Below are positions 16,779 to 25,394 of a DNA stretch of 64,000 bases, piece after piece. The stretch comes from Xenophilus sp. AP218F (GTDB lineage: Bacteria; Pseudomonadota; Gammaproteobacteria; Burkholderiales; Chromobacteriaceae): the NCBI GenBank assembly GCA_002213445.1, contig NJIE01000023.1:142540-206539 (forward strand), read 5' to 3'. The position numbers were made by a program, and so were the translations under genes. Each line of letters opens with the position of its first letter. The stretch's first letter is position 1. Below the pieces are notes generated by a model that saw only the letters and a list, made by a program, of their open reading frames with translations, did not search any database and had not been told where the DNA came from.

Positions 16779-17846
16779 TTAAATCCAGCGCCGCTTCCAG
16801 AACAGCCAGCCCATCCCCAGCGTCAGCGCGGCCATGCCGGCGAGCACCGCGTGGTAGCCATAATGCCATTTCAGCTCCGGCATGTTCTCGAAGTTCATGC
16901 CGTAAATCCCGGCGATCAGCGTCAGGGGCATGAAGATCATGGTCAGCACCGTCAACTTGCGCATTTGCAGGTTGAGGCGATGCGACTGGGTGGACAGATA
17001 CAAATCCAGCATGTCGCCCACCATCTCGCGGCTCATTTCCAGCGACTCCAGCACGTGCACGGTGTGGTCGTAGGCGTCGCGCAGGTAGATCAGCGTTTCC
17101 GGCGAGAAAAAGTCGCGCTCGCTGCGGTTGAGAGACAGCAGCATCTCGCGCAGCGGCAGCAGGGCGCGGCGCAGCTTGAGGCAGTCGCGCTTCAGGCGCT
17201 GGATCTGGCGCAGCACCGAGTTGTCACCGCCCTGCAGCAAGCGGCCGTCGACGGTTTCCACCTTTTCATTGAACTGGGTCAGCACTGCCAGATAGTCGTC
17301 GACGACCGCGTCCAGCAGGGAATACGCCAGATAGTCGCCTCCCTTGCCGCGAATCAGCCCGCGCTTGTGGCGCAAGCGCTCGCGGATGGCTTCGAACACC
17401 CCGGTGGGCCGCTCCTGGAAGGACAGCACGAAGCGGTTGGCCAGCACCAGATAAACCTGGTCCGACTGCAGCCGGCCGCCCTGCGGCGGGTAGTCGAACA
17501 CCCGGCTGGCGATGAACAGGTAGTCGCCGTAATCCTCCACCTTGGGACGCTGGCGGGCGTTGAGGATGTCCTCCATCACCAGCGGGTGCAGGCCGAAGCG
17601 CTCGCCGATCAGTTTCATCGCCGCGGCGTCGTGCAGCCCGTAGACGTTGAGCCACAGCACGCCGTCGCCGGGCTGATGGGCCATGGCCTGCTCCAGGTCG
17701 ACGAAAACGGTTTCTTCGAGATGCTCGGCATCATATTCGAACAGCGTGACGCTGACTTCGCGCTGCTTGGCTTCGCCGATGGGAATCAGCGCGCCCGGCG
17801 CTTCGCCGAGCGTGGGAACTTTGCGTTTCAACTTTTGATGGCGCAT
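16779..17846 (-). CDS. corA: CorA magnesium/cobalt channel
   Basis: A 355-residue protein with a large cytoplasmic N-terminal domain and two C-terminal helices. The signature YGMNF (in GIYGMNFENMPE) closes the first membrane helix near residue 318. The short periplasmic loop MPELKWHYGY and the basic tail KRRWI follow. It forms a pentameric Mg2+ uptake channel in the inner membrane. Its end faces the end of the ArsR-type gene 15 bp away. Confidence 0.93.
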   Translation of the reverse strand: MRHQKLKRKVPTLGEAPGALIPIGEAKQREVSVTLFEYDAEHLEETVFVDLEQAMAHQPGDGVLWLNVYGLHDAAAMKLIGERFGLHPLVMEDILNARQRPKVEDYGDYLFIASRVFDYPPQGGRLQSDQVYLVLANRFVLSFQERPTGVFEAIRERLRHKRGLIRGKGGDYLAYSLLDAVVDDYLAVLTQFNEKVETVDGRLLQGGDNSVLRQIQRLKRDCLKLRRALLPLREMLLSLNRSERDFFSPETLIYLRDAYDHTVHVLESLEMSREMVGDMLDLYLSTQSHRLNLQMRKLTVLTMIFMPLTLIAGIYGMNFENMPELKWHYGYHAVLAGMAALTLGMGWLFWKRRWI

Positions 17847-17937
17847 GCCTCAGCTTTCAGGTGCGCGCGCCGCCCGGCAACGACGCGGCCCGGAGCAAGC
17901 CGGGCCGCGCGCATCGACCAACCGCCGGGAGAGGCGC

Positions 17938-19431
17938 TTATTCCAGAACGATATCCAGTTTGAAGCCGACGTTGCGCCATTGGTTCACTTCCTGGCGGAA
18001 GCTGCTGGCGGTCAGCGGGTTGTCCTTCAGCCACTGCTTGCTCAGTTTCAGTTCGAAGCCGTTGGGATTCTGCTTCAGGTCCAGCCGTTCCGGCAGCTCC
18101 AGCGGCTGGCGACGGCGGTGCAGCAGCACCGCCATGCGCAGCGCCACCACCGCCTGCCACATGGCGGCGCTGTCGACATGCTGCACCATCTTGCCCATAT
18201 CGCCGCGATGCCCGAGCACGATCACCGCCAGCGACGCCTGCTCGCGCTTGGAGAAGCCCGGCATGTCGGCGTTTTGCAGAATGTAGGTGGAATGCTTGTG
18301 GTAGGCGGTATGCGAGATGGTGAGGCCGATTTCGTGCAGCTTGGCCGCCCAGCCCAGGCGCTTGAGCATGTCCTGGTCCACATCCTCGCCCGCCACCATC
18401 CGGTACAGCCGCTCGGCCAGCAGGTTGACCCGCTCGGCCTGGCCGGGATCCACGTGGTAGCGGCGCTTGAACAGCCCCACTGTGCTGTCGCGCATGTCCT
18501 TTTCACGCTGGCGGCCCAGCAGATCGTAAAGCACGCCGTCGCGCAACGCGCCTTCGGCCACGATCATCTTGTCCACTTCCAGCTCTTCGAACACGGCGAT
18601 CATGATGGCCAGCCCGCCGGCCAACACCGGCGCGCGGTCGGACTTGAGGCCGTTGATCTTGATCGCGTCGACGCTGCCCTGGGAGATCAGCTCGGCGCGC
18701 AGCTTTTCCATCCCGTCCAGGGTGATGTCGGCGCGGCTCCAGTCGTTGATTTCCAGCACGTCGCGCAGCGAGCGGGCGGTGCCGGAGGTGCCCACCGCCA
18801 GTTGCCACTCGCTGGGACGGTATTCGTGGCGGATGCGCTGGATTTCGTTGCGCGCCGCCAGCGTGGCGTCGCGGAAATTGCCGCGGCTGAGCTTGCCGTC
18901 CGGGAAGAAGCGCAAGGTGTAGCTGACGCAGCCCAAGGGCAGGCTTTCGGTGACCAGGGCCTTGTAATGGCTGCCGATGATGAACTCGGTGGAGCCGCCG
19001 CCGATGTCCACCACCATGCGGCGCTCGCGGGTGTCGGGCAGCGAGTGGGCGGCGCCGAGATAGATCAGGCGGGCCTCCTCGCGGCCGGCGATGATCTCGA
19101 TGGGGAAGCCAAGCCTGGCCTCGGCCTCGGCGATGAAGGCGGCGGCGTTCTTGGCCACGCGCAGGGTATTGGTGCCGACCACCCGCACCTGGGCGGGCAC
19201 GAAGCCGCGCAGGCGTTCGCCAAAGCGCGCCATGCAGGCCAGCGCCTTGGCCTGGGTGTCCTCGTCCAGATATTTGTCGGAGGTGAGGCCGGCGCCCAGA
19301 CGGACGGTCTCCTTCATCACGTCCAGCGTGTAGAGCTGATCATCCACCACGCGCGACACCTGCAGCCGGAAGCTGTTGGAGCCGAGATCGATGGTGGCCA
19401 GTACGGTGTGGGGGGGAGTGGTTTGTGTCAA
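17938..19431 (-). CDS. ppx: Exopolyphosphatase
   Basis: A Ppx/GppA phosphatase of about 497 residues that removes terminal phosphate from polyphosphate. Visible motifs are ATIDLGSNSFRL at the N-terminus, VVDIGGGSTEF near residue 145 and the C-terminal HD-like region with LHEIGLTISH. No ATG lies close to the homology start. TTG at 19431, about 10 nt after AGAAGG, fits best; GTG at 19440 and an ATG at 19524 are alternatives. It follows phoU, separated by a terminator hairpin. Confidence 0.9.
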   Translation of the reverse strand: MTQTTPPHTVLATIDLGSNSFRLQVSRVVDDQLYTLDVMKETVRLGAGLTSDKYLDEDTQAKALACMARFGERLRGFVPAQVRVVGTNTLRVAKNAAAFIAEAEARLGFPIEIIAGREEARLIYLGAAHSLPDTRERRMVVDIGGGSTEFIIGSHYKALVTESLPLGCVSYTLRFFPDGKLSRGNFRDATLAARNEIQRIRHEYRPSEWQLAVGTSGTARSLRDVLEINDWSRADITLDGMEKLRAELISQGSVDAIKINGLKSDRAPVLAGGLAIMIAVFEELEVDKMIVAEGALRDGVLYDLLGRQREKDMRDSTVGLFKRRYHVDPGQAERVNLLAERLYRMVAGEDVDQDMLKRLGWAAKLHEIGLTISHTAYHKHSTYILQNADMPGFSKREQASLAVIVLGHRGDMGKMVQHVDSAAMWQAVVALRMAVLLHRRRQPLELPERLDLKQNPNGFELKLSKQWLKDNPLTASSFRQEVNQWRNVGFKLDIVLE

Positions 19432-19510
19432 AAAAGACACCCCTTCTCTTTTGCGGTTGATGCGCCGGCCCTGCGTGCCTGCAGGAAACCGGCTGGCGGG
19501 TTTCGGACGT

Positions 19511-19546
19511 AAAAATGGCGGCAACGCCGAATGTTACCGCCATTTT
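19511..19546. terminator. Terminator between phoU and ppx
   Basis: AAAATGGCGG pairs with CCGCCATTTT across a 15-nt loop. On the minus strand it ends in five T residues, 27 bp after the phoU stop. It should limit phoU readthrough into ppx. Confidence 0.7.
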
Positions 19547-19572
19547 AGACGCAGCGTCACGCCGCCGCAGGC

Positions 19573-20277
19573 TCAACGCCCCAGCGATTCGCGCTTCTTG
19601 TCTTCCAGCGTGGTGTGGCGGATGTCCTTGCCCTTGACCAGATAGACCACGTATTCGGAGATGTTCTTGGCGTGATCGCCGATGCGCTCGATGGCCTTGG
19701 AAATGAACAGCGTGTCGATGGACATGCTGATGGTGCGCGGGTCTTCCATCATGAAGGTGATCAGCTGGCGCAGCTCGGCGGCGAAATCGTCGTCCAGCCG
19801 CTGGTCCTCCTCCGCCAGCTCCAGCGCGGCGGTGGTGTCCAGCCGGGCGAAGGCGTCCAGCGAGCGGCGCAGCATGGCCAGCGCCACTTGCGACATTTTT
19901 TCGATCTCCCGAAAGCGCGGCATCTGGTAGCGCTCGGACTCGTAAATGGTCTTGCCCATGCGCGCGATCTTCTGCGCCTCGTCGCCGATGCGCTCCAGAT
20001 CGGTAATGATCTTGATCACGGTGAAGACGATGCGCAAATCGCTGGCCGCCGGCTGGCGCAGGGCGATGATGTGCAGGCAATCGTCGTCGATGGCCACTTC
20101 CATGGCGTTGACCAGCGCGTCCTCGGCGATCACCTTCTCCATGCGGGCGATGTCGCCGGTCAGCAACGCATCCACCGCCGACAGGATCTGCTGTTCGACC
20201 AGCCCCCCCATCTGCAGCACCCGGGTGCGTATCGTTTCCAGTTCCATGTCGAATTGCTTGGAGATGTGTTCTGCCAT
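19573..20277 (-). CDS. phoU: Phosphate-signalling protein PhoU
   Basis: A 234-residue protein with two PhoU three-helix repeats. Typical segments are DDDCLHIIALRQPAASDLR near residue 70 and the matching repeat DAKNISEYVVYLVKGKDIRHT near the end. The ATG at 20277 begins MAEHISKQFD, the usual N-terminus. PhoU damps PhoR-PhoB signalling when phosphate is plentiful. A Pho-box-like direct repeat lies 66-83 bp upstream. The pst genes are not in this window. Confidence 0.94.
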   Translation of the reverse strand: MAEHISKQFDMELETIRTRVLQMGGLVEQQILSAVDALLTGDIARMEKVIAEDALVNAMEVAIDDDCLHIIALRQPAASDLRIVFTVIKIITDLERIGDEAQKIARMGKTIYESERYQMPRFREIEKMSQVALAMLRRSLDAFARLDTTAALELAEEDQRLDDDFAAELRQLITFMMEDPRTISMSIDTLFISKAIERIGDHAKNISEYVVYLVKGKDIRHTTLEDKKRESLGR

Positions 20278-20342
20278 GTCTGCCTCTGCTCTGAGCGCCT
20301 GCAAAATTATTGGAGAAAGATTGGAGGATGATAAGTCAAACA

Positions 20343-20360
20343 GATGACGGCGAGATGACA
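20343..20360 (-). promoter_or_regulatory. Pho-box-like direct repeat upstream of phoU
   Basis: On the minus strand the sequence is TGTCATC-TCGC-CGTCATC: two 7-bp half-sites with an 11-bp period, as in PhoB boxes (consensus CTGTCAT repeats). It sits about 66 bp before the phoU start. Only two half-sites are visible, so PhoB control is plausible but not proven. Confidence 0.5.
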
Positions 20361-20427
20361 CATCATCAGTCCGCGCAAAAACGGGCCGCAGCCGCGGCCC
20401 GCGTTCGGCATCGCCGGCCGGGAAGGA

Positions 20428-21087
20428 TCAGCGGATCACTTCCACGCCGCTTTGCTTGCCCAGCAGCAGCACGTCGGCGCGGCGGCGGGCGAACAGGCCG
20501 CAGGTGACCACGCCGGCGATGTTGTTGATGATCTCTTCCAGCTCCACCGGCTTCATGATCTTGAGGCCGTGCACGTCGACGATGACGTTGCCGTTGTCGG
20601 TGGTCACGCCCTGGCGCAGCTCCGGATGGCCGCCCAGCTTGACCAGTTCGCGCGCCACGTAGCTGCGCGCCATCGGGATGACTTCGATCGGCAGCGGAAA
20701 AGCGCCCAGCATGGTGACGTATTTGTTTTCGTCGGCGATGCAGATGAACTCGTCGGCCGCGCCGGCCACGATCTTCTCGCGCGTCAGCGCCGCGCCGCCG
20801 CCCTTGATCATGTGCAGGTAGTGGTTGATTTCGTCGGCGCCGTCGATGTACACCGCCAGCTTTTCCACCTCGTTCAGGTCGTACACCGGAATGTGATGCG
20901 CCTTCAGACGAGCGGTGGACGCCTCCGAACTGGAGACGGCGCCCTTGATGCGGCCCTTGATCGTCGCCAATTCCTCGATGAACAGATTGACGGTGCTGCC
21001 GGTGCCCACGCCGATGACGGCGTCTTCCGGTACGAATTCCAGGGCCTTCTTGGCCACGGCGAGCTTGAGCTGGTCTTGGGTCAACAT
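20428..21087 (-). CDS. rpiA: Ribose-5-phosphate isomerase A
   Basis: A 219-residue RpiA interconverting ribose-5-phosphate and ribulose-5-phosphate in the pentose phosphate pathway. Motifs: [15 protein letters not shown] near residue 25, YIDGADEIN near 81, [12 protein letters not shown] near 94 with the catalytic Glu, and [11 protein letters not shown] near 195. The ATG at 21087 (MLTQDQLK) is chosen over an upstream in-frame ATG because it matches the family start. Confidence 0.95.
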   Translation of the reverse strand: MLTQDQLKLAVAKKALEFVPEDAVIGVGTGSTVNLFIEELATIKGRIKGAVSSSEASTARLKAHHIPVYDLNEVEKLAVYIDGADEINHYLHMIKGGGAALTREKIVAGAADEFICIADENKYVTMLGAFPLPIEVIPMARSYVARELVKLGGHPELRQGVTTDNGNVIVDVHGLKIMKPVELEEIINNIAGVVTCGLFARRRADVLLLGKQSGVEVIR

Positions 21088-21271
21088 GGTACGCCTCCTC
21101 GGTAGATGGTAGCGGGCCCGCCGCGGCGACGGCCCTGTCAGCCAGCCCGGCCCGATGCCGCCTGTGGCGCGGCGCGGGCCGGAATCGGCCATTGTCAGCT
21201 TACGACTGGATTATCCCACATCCCCGCCGCCGCGACATAAACATGCCGCGCGGAGATGACCATCATCATAT

Positions 21272-21757
21272 TCATGCCGTGATGGCCGGCTGCAGCAAAC
21301 ACACCGCCTGCGCTTCTATCGCCTCGCAGCGGCCCAGATAACCCAGCTTCTCGTTGGTCTTGCCCTTGACGTTGACCGCGCCGACGTCCAGCCCCAGATC
21401 GGCGGCGATGTTGGCGCGCATCGCGTCGATGTGCGGCGCGAGCTTGGGCTGCTGGGCGATCAGCGTGCTGTCCACGTTCACCGGCTCCCAGCCGGCGGCG
21501 CGCACCCGCGCCAGCGCTTCGCGCAGCAGCGCGCGGCTGTCCGCGCCCTTGAACTCGGCCGCGGTGTCCGGAAAGTGGCGGCCGATATCGCCCAGCGCCG
21601 CCGCGCCCAGCAGCGCGTCGGTGATGGCGTGCAACAGCGCGTCGGCGTCGGAATGGCCCAACAGGCCCTTGTCGTGCGGGATGTCCACCCCGCCCAGAAT
21701 CAACGGGCGGCCAGCCACCAGCTGATGTACGTCGTAACCTTGTCCGATGCGGAACAT
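21272..21757 (-). CDS. ispF: 2-C-methyl-D-erythritol 2,4-cyclodiphosphate synthase
   Basis: A 161-residue IspF of the MEP isoprenoid pathway. It has GQGYDVHQL at residues 5-13 (metal ligands Asp and His), [17 protein letters not shown] near 34, and [13 protein letters not shown] near 132. It lies 20 bp after ispD on the same strand, the common ispD-ispF pair, and ends the operon that begins with the methyltransferase gene at 24449. Confidence 0.95.
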   Translation of the reverse strand: MFRIGQGYDVHQLVAGRPLILGGVDIPHDKGLLGHSDADALLHAITDALLGAAALGDIGRHFPDTAAEFKGADSRALLREALARVRAAGWEPVNVDSTLIAQQPKLAPHIDAMRANIAADLGLDVGAVNVKGKTNEKLGYLGRCEAIEAQAVCLLQPAITA

Positions 21758-21777
21758 GTCTTTGTTTCCCGTTGTCT

Positions 21778-22464
21778 TCACTCGCCCTTGCGGGCGGTCA
21801 GTATCGCGCGCGCCAACGCCAGGTCGCGCGGGTAAGTCACCTTGAAGTTCTGCGCGTCGCCTTCCACCAGCAAGGGCTTGCTCCCCAGCCGCTCGACGGC
21901 GGACGACTCGTCCGTGATGTCGGCCGCGGCCACGCCGCGCAGCGCGCGGGACAGCAGGCCGGCGCGGAACATCTGCGGCGTTTGCGCCAGCCACAGGCCG
22001 CCGCGCGGCACGGTGGCGCCGACCTGGCCTTGGCTGTCGGCGCGCTTGACGGTGTCCGGCACCGGCAAGGCCAGCAGCCCGCCCACCGGATGGTTGTCCA
22101 GCGTGGCGATCAGCCGCTCCACGGCGGCCACCGACAGGCAGCAGCGCGCCGCGTCGTGCACCAGCACCCAATCGTCGTCGGCCGGCGCCAGCGCTTCCAG
22201 CCCATGACAGACGCTTTCGGCGCGCGAAGCGCCGCCGACGCGGTACACCGCCAGCTTGGGCAGCTTCCAGTCGAAACCGTCGAACCATTCGTCCTGCGGC
22301 GAAATCACCACCGCCACTTCGTCGATGGCCGCCACGGCGGCCAGCGTCGCCAGCGTGTGCCACATCAGCGGCTTGCCGTTCAGTTGCAGGTACTGCTTGG
22401 GGCTGGGCGCGCCGAAGCGGCTGCCGGAACCGGCCGCCGGCACCAGGGCGATGTAGCGTCCCAC
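21778..22464 (-). CDS. ispD: 2-C-methyl-D-erythritol 4-phosphate cytidylyltransferase
   Basis: A 228-residue IspD. The nucleotide-binding start [13 protein letters not shown] is at residues 6-18, with [15 protein letters not shown] near 78, [10 protein letters not shown] near 103 and the [11 protein letters not shown] block near 185. It forms CDP-methylerythritol. It starts 1 bp after the dnaQ stop, so translation is coupled. Confidence 0.95.
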   Translation of the reverse strand: MGRYIALVPAAGSGSRFGAPSPKQYLQLNGKPLMWHTLATLAAVAAIDEVAVVISPQDEWFDGFDWKLPKLAVYRVGGASRAESVCHGLEALAPADDDWVLVHDAARCCLSVAAVERLIATLDNHPVGGLLALPVPDTVKRADSQGQVGATVPRGGLWLAQTPQMFRAGLLSRALRGVAAADITDESSAVERLGSKPLLVEGDAQNFKVTYPRDLALARAILTARKGE

Positions 22465-22465
22465 C

Positions 22466-23185
22466 TCAGGACTCCGCCGCCGGCGGGGTTTCCAGCGCGC
22501 GCCAGACGCAGCTGCCCTTCACCGCCTTGTCCAGCGCGTCGAGGTAGGCCTGATGCTCGGCCAGTTCCTCGGCATTCGCCGCCAGCACCTTGAGCGGCTT
22601 GCGCTCGAAGTCCAGCGCGTGGCCGGCGTCGCCGGGCAGCTCGACGTCGATGTCCATCACCAGGCTTTCCTGGCCGCGCGTCATCCACAGATAGACTTCC
22701 GACAGCAGCTCGCAGTCCACCAGCGCGCCGTGCAGGGTGCGGTTGGAGCGGTCGATCTCGAAGCGGTCGCACAGCGCGTCCAGGCTGTTGCGCTTGCCGG
22801 GGAACATGTCGCGCGCTTCGCGCAGCGTGTCGATGACGTTGGCGCACAGCTTTTCCACCGGCTCGATGCCGACGCGGGCGAACTCGGCGTTGAGGAAGCC
22901 GACGTCAAACGGCGCGTTGTGGATGATCAGCTCGGCGTCGCGCAGAAAATCGGCGATTTCCTGCGCCACCTGGCGATAAGTCGGCTTGCCTTCGAGAAAC
23001 TCCAGCGAAATGCCGTGCACGCGCTGCGCGTCGGGGTCGATGTCGCGTTCCGGGTGGATATAGAGGTGCAGGTGCTTGCCGGTGAGCTTGCGCCCCACCA
23101 TTTCCAGACCGGCGAATTCGATGATGCGGTGGCCCTGCGAGGGTTCGAGACCGGTGGTTTCGGTATCGAGAATGATCTGTCTCAT
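22466..23185 (-). CDS. dnaQ: DNA polymerase III epsilon subunit (3'-5' proofreading exonuclease)
   Basis: A 239-residue DnaQ with the DEDDh exonuclease motifs: ILDTETTGL at residues 5-13 (Asp, Glu), HNAPFDVGFLNAEF near 97 and HGALVDCELL near 162. The C-terminal part should bind the alpha subunit. The ATG at 23185 matches the family N-terminus MRQIILDTET. It is packed in the rnhA-dnaQ-ispD-ispF operon. Confidence 0.94.
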   Translation of the reverse strand: MRQIILDTETTGLEPSQGHRIIEFAGLEMVGRKLTGKHLHLYIHPERDIDPDAQRVHGISLEFLEGKPTYRQVAQEIADFLRDAELIIHNAPFDVGFLNAEFARVGIEPVEKLCANVIDTLREARDMFPGKRNSLDALCDRFEIDRSNRTLHGALVDCELLSEVYLWMTRGQESLVMDIDVELPGDAGHALDFERKPLKVLAANAEELAEHQAYLDALDKAVKGSCVWRALETPPAAES

Positions 23186-23234
23186 GCTGCTTCCCGCTCG
23201 CCGCGCCGCGATCGGACGCGGCGGCAACTGGTGT

Positions 23235-23678
23235 TCACGCCGACTCCACGCCGCGATTGGCGAGCTGGTCGGCTCTTTCGTTGAACTCATGTCCGGCGTG
23301 GCCCTTCACCCAGCGCCACTCGACGTGCAGATGGCGGTTGCGCTCGGCGTCCAGTTGCTGCCACAGGTCGGCGTTCTTGACCGGCTCCTTGGCCGCGGTT
23401 TTCCAGCCGCGCGCCTTCCAGCCGTGTATCCACTCGGAAATGCCCTTCTGCACGTACTGCGAGTCGGTGTAGACCACCACCTGGCACGGACGGTTCAGCG
23501 CCGCCAGGCCCTTGATCACCGCCAACAGCTCCATGCGGTTGTTGGTGGTGCCGCGCTCGCCACCGCACAATTCCTTTTCCTTGCCCTTGTAGCGGAGCAG
23601 CGCGCCCCAGCCGCCGGGCCCGGGGTTGCCCTTGCAAGCCCCGTCGGTATACATCTCAACCTTGTCTTCTGTCGTCAT
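23235..23678 (-). CDS. rnhA: Ribonuclease HI
   Basis: A 147-residue RNase HI that removes RNA from RNA-DNA hybrids. Catalytic Asp in [16 protein letters not shown] (about residue 11), Glu in [10 protein letters not shown] (about 49), Asp in [11 protein letters not shown] (about 71) and the final Asp in NERADQLAN (about 135) are all present. The neighbours match the E. coli yafS-rnhA-dnaQ region, with gloB divergent. Confidence 0.95.
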   Translation of the reverse strand: MTTEDKVEMYTDGACKGNPGPGGWGALLRYKGKEKELCGGERGTTNNRMELLAVIKGLAALNRPCQVVVYTDSQYVQKGISEWIHGWKARGWKTAAKEPVKNADLWQQLDAERNRHLHVEWRWVKGHAGHEFNERADQLANRGVESA

Positions 23679-23687
23679 GCTGTCTCG

Positions 23688-24449
23688 TCAATCGCAGGAC
23701 GCAGAGGCGTCCCGCTCGGTAATGTCGGGCTGGCGGTGCGTGTGCTGGCGCTCGTTGCCGGCCACCACGCCCAGCGCCGCCGGCGCTTTCTTCTGTTTCC
23801 ACGCGGGGGTGATCAGCCGCATGCCGCGCTGGCGTTTCACCGCCTCGATGCCGTACACCCCGGCCGCCAGCGGCCACCAGCGCTCGCCGGCGCCTTCCAT
23901 GAAGTCGAAGCGGCGCATCCAGTCGGCGCGCGACAAAGGCGGCGCGTAGCCCATGAAGCCGCCGCCGTCAGGCTCCAGCTCCAGCAGCGTCAGCCAGTCC
24001 TTGATGCGCACCATGGACAGAAACCCGCCGTTCCACGGCGCGTTCTCGCGCCCCTGGATCAAGCGGCGCACGCCCCACAGCGACACCGGATTGAAGCCGG
24101 TGAGAATCAGCCGGCCCTCCGGCATCAGCACCCGCTCCGCTTCGCGCAGTACCTGATGCGGCTGAGTGGTAAAATCCAGCACATGCGGCAACAGCAACAG
24201 GTCCAGGCTGCGGGTTTCGAACGGCAGAAAAGCCGGGTCGCAGACCACGTCCGCGCCCTCGCAGCATCCGGCCCGGCACTGCCAGGCGATGCGATTTTCA
24301 CGCAGGAAATTCACTTCCGGCAAACCCAGCTGCACCGCATGAAAACCGAACACGTCCGCCACCGCGCGGTCGAAATAAGCCTGTTCGCGCGCCAGCAGAT
24401 AGCTGCCCAGCTCGGTGCCGGTCAACCAGCCGCCAAACGATTTTTTCAT
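23688..24449 (-). CDS. SAM-dependent methyltransferase, YafS-like
   Basis: A 253-residue class I methyltransferase. The SAM motif is weak (GCCEGADVVCDPAFLPF near residue 68), followed by LDLLLLPHVLDFTTQPHQVLREAERVL and LILTGFNPVSLWG. Position and length match E. coli YafS, whose gene also faces gloB and precedes rnhA. The substrate is unknown. The ATG at 24449 is only 13 bp from the divergent gloB start, so the promoters must overlap the neighbouring coding starts. Confidence 0.8.
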   Translation of the reverse strand: MKKSFGGWLTGTELGSYLLAREQAYFDRAVADVFGFHAVQLGLPEVNFLRENRIAWQCRAGCCEGADVVCDPAFLPFETRSLDLLLLPHVLDFTTQPHQVLREAERVLMPEGRLILTGFNPVSLWGVRRLIQGRENAPWNGGFLSMVRIKDWLTLLELEPDGGGFMGYAPPLSRADWMRRFDFMEGAGERWWPLAAGVYGIEAVKRQRGMRLITPAWKQKKAPAALGVVAGNERQHTHRQPDITERDASASCD

Positions 24450-24462
24450 TGAGGAAGGCCTT

Positions 24463-25230
24463 ATGCCAGCCATGTTCACGGTCGCCCCGGTCGAGGCGTT
24501 CAACGATAATTATATCTGGCTTTTGCAACGGGACGGCGTCGCCGTTGCCGTGGACCCGGGCGAAGCCGCGCCGCTGCAGCGAGAACTCGTCGCGCGCGGG
24601 CTGCGGCTGGACGCGGTGCTGATCACCCACCACCACGCCGATCACTGCGGCGGCGTAGCCGAACTTGGCCGGCATTGGCCGGATCTGCGCGTTCACGGCC
24701 CGGCCGGCGTCGCCGGCGTCACTCATCCGGCGGCGGAAGGCGACGACATCGAGCTGTCCTTCGCCCGCGCGCGCGTCATCGCCGTGCCGGGGCACACGCT
24801 GGATCATCTGGCATACCAGATGGACGGCATGCTGTTTTGCGGCGATACCCTGTTCGCGGCTGGCTGCGGCAGGGTATTCGAAGGCACGCCGGCGCAAATG
24901 CTGGCCTCTTTGAAAAAACTGGCGCGATTGCCGCCGGAAACCAAAATTTTCCCGGCTCACGAATATACGCTGTCCAATTTGCGCTTCGCTCTCGCCGCCG
25001 ACCCGGCCAATCCCTTGCTAGCCATGCGCCAAAGCCGCGACCAATCCTTGCGCGAGCGGAACCTGCCCACCCTGCCGACCACCCTGCAACTGGAGCTGGC
25101 CAGCAATCCCTTTTTACGTTGCCTGACGCCGGACATCCTGCGCGCGCTCACCGCGCGCGAGGGACGCCCCATGACGGACGAAACCGATGCTTTCTCCTGT
25201 CTGCGCGCCTGGAAAAACGATTTTCGCTGA
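24463..25230 (+). CDS. gloB: Hydroxyacylglutathione hydrolase (glyoxalase II)
   Basis: A 255-residue MBL-fold enzyme that hydrolyses S-lactoylglutathione to lactate, the second step of methylglyoxal detoxification. The metal motif THHHADHCGG is at about residue 54-63, with GHTLDHL near 111, FCGDTLF near 127 and FPAHEYTLSNLRFA near 163, which is diagnostic of GloB. GAGGAAGG lies 5 nt before the ATG at 24463. Confidence 0.94.
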   Translation: MPAMFTVAPVEAFNDNYIWLLQRDGVAVAVDPGEAAPLQRELVARGLRLDAVLITHHHADHCGGVAELGRHWPDLRVHGPAGVAGVTHPAAEGDDIELSFARARVIAVPGHTLDHLAYQMDGMLFCGDTLFAAGCGRVFEGTPAQMLASLKKLARLPPETKIFPAHEYTLSNLRFALAADPANPLLAMRQSRDQSLRERNLPTLPTTLQLELASNPFLRCLTPDILRALTAREGRPMTDETDAFSCLRAWKNDFR

Positions 25231-25269
25231 TATTTGATTTCACTAAATTCCGGCCTAGAATCAAATATC
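25229..25269. repeat. 11-bp inverted repeat overlapping the gloB stop
   Basis: GATATTTGATT pairs with AATCAAATATC across 19 nt. It begins within the gloB stop codon. There is no T run, and the AT-rich arms differ from the surrounding GC-rich DNA. It could be a weak 3' hairpin or an operator upstream of mltD. Confidence 0.5.
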
Positions 25270-25335
25270 GTCTCGCGGCTGCTAGGATTTGCGGATATGG
25301 CAATCGAAGCACATGAAATTATTTGGTTTTTTGAA

Positions 25336-25364
25336 TTGACACCCCCAAAGGGCGTGTTTAGGAT
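25336..25364 (+). promoter_or_regulatory. Sigma-70 promoter of mltD
   Basis: A consensus -35 TTGACA, 17-nt spacer and -10 TAGGAT lie 31 bp before the mltD ATG, in an AT-rich stretch. This is one of the best promoters in the window. Confidence 0.75.
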
Positions 25365-25394
25365 CAGCCGAAATCAGAATTCCGGGCTCGCCAG

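Noticed and set aside
21758..22363. Upstream extension of ispF overlapping ispD
   Set aside because: Out-of-frame reading of ispD; IspF homology begins at the ATG at 21757.
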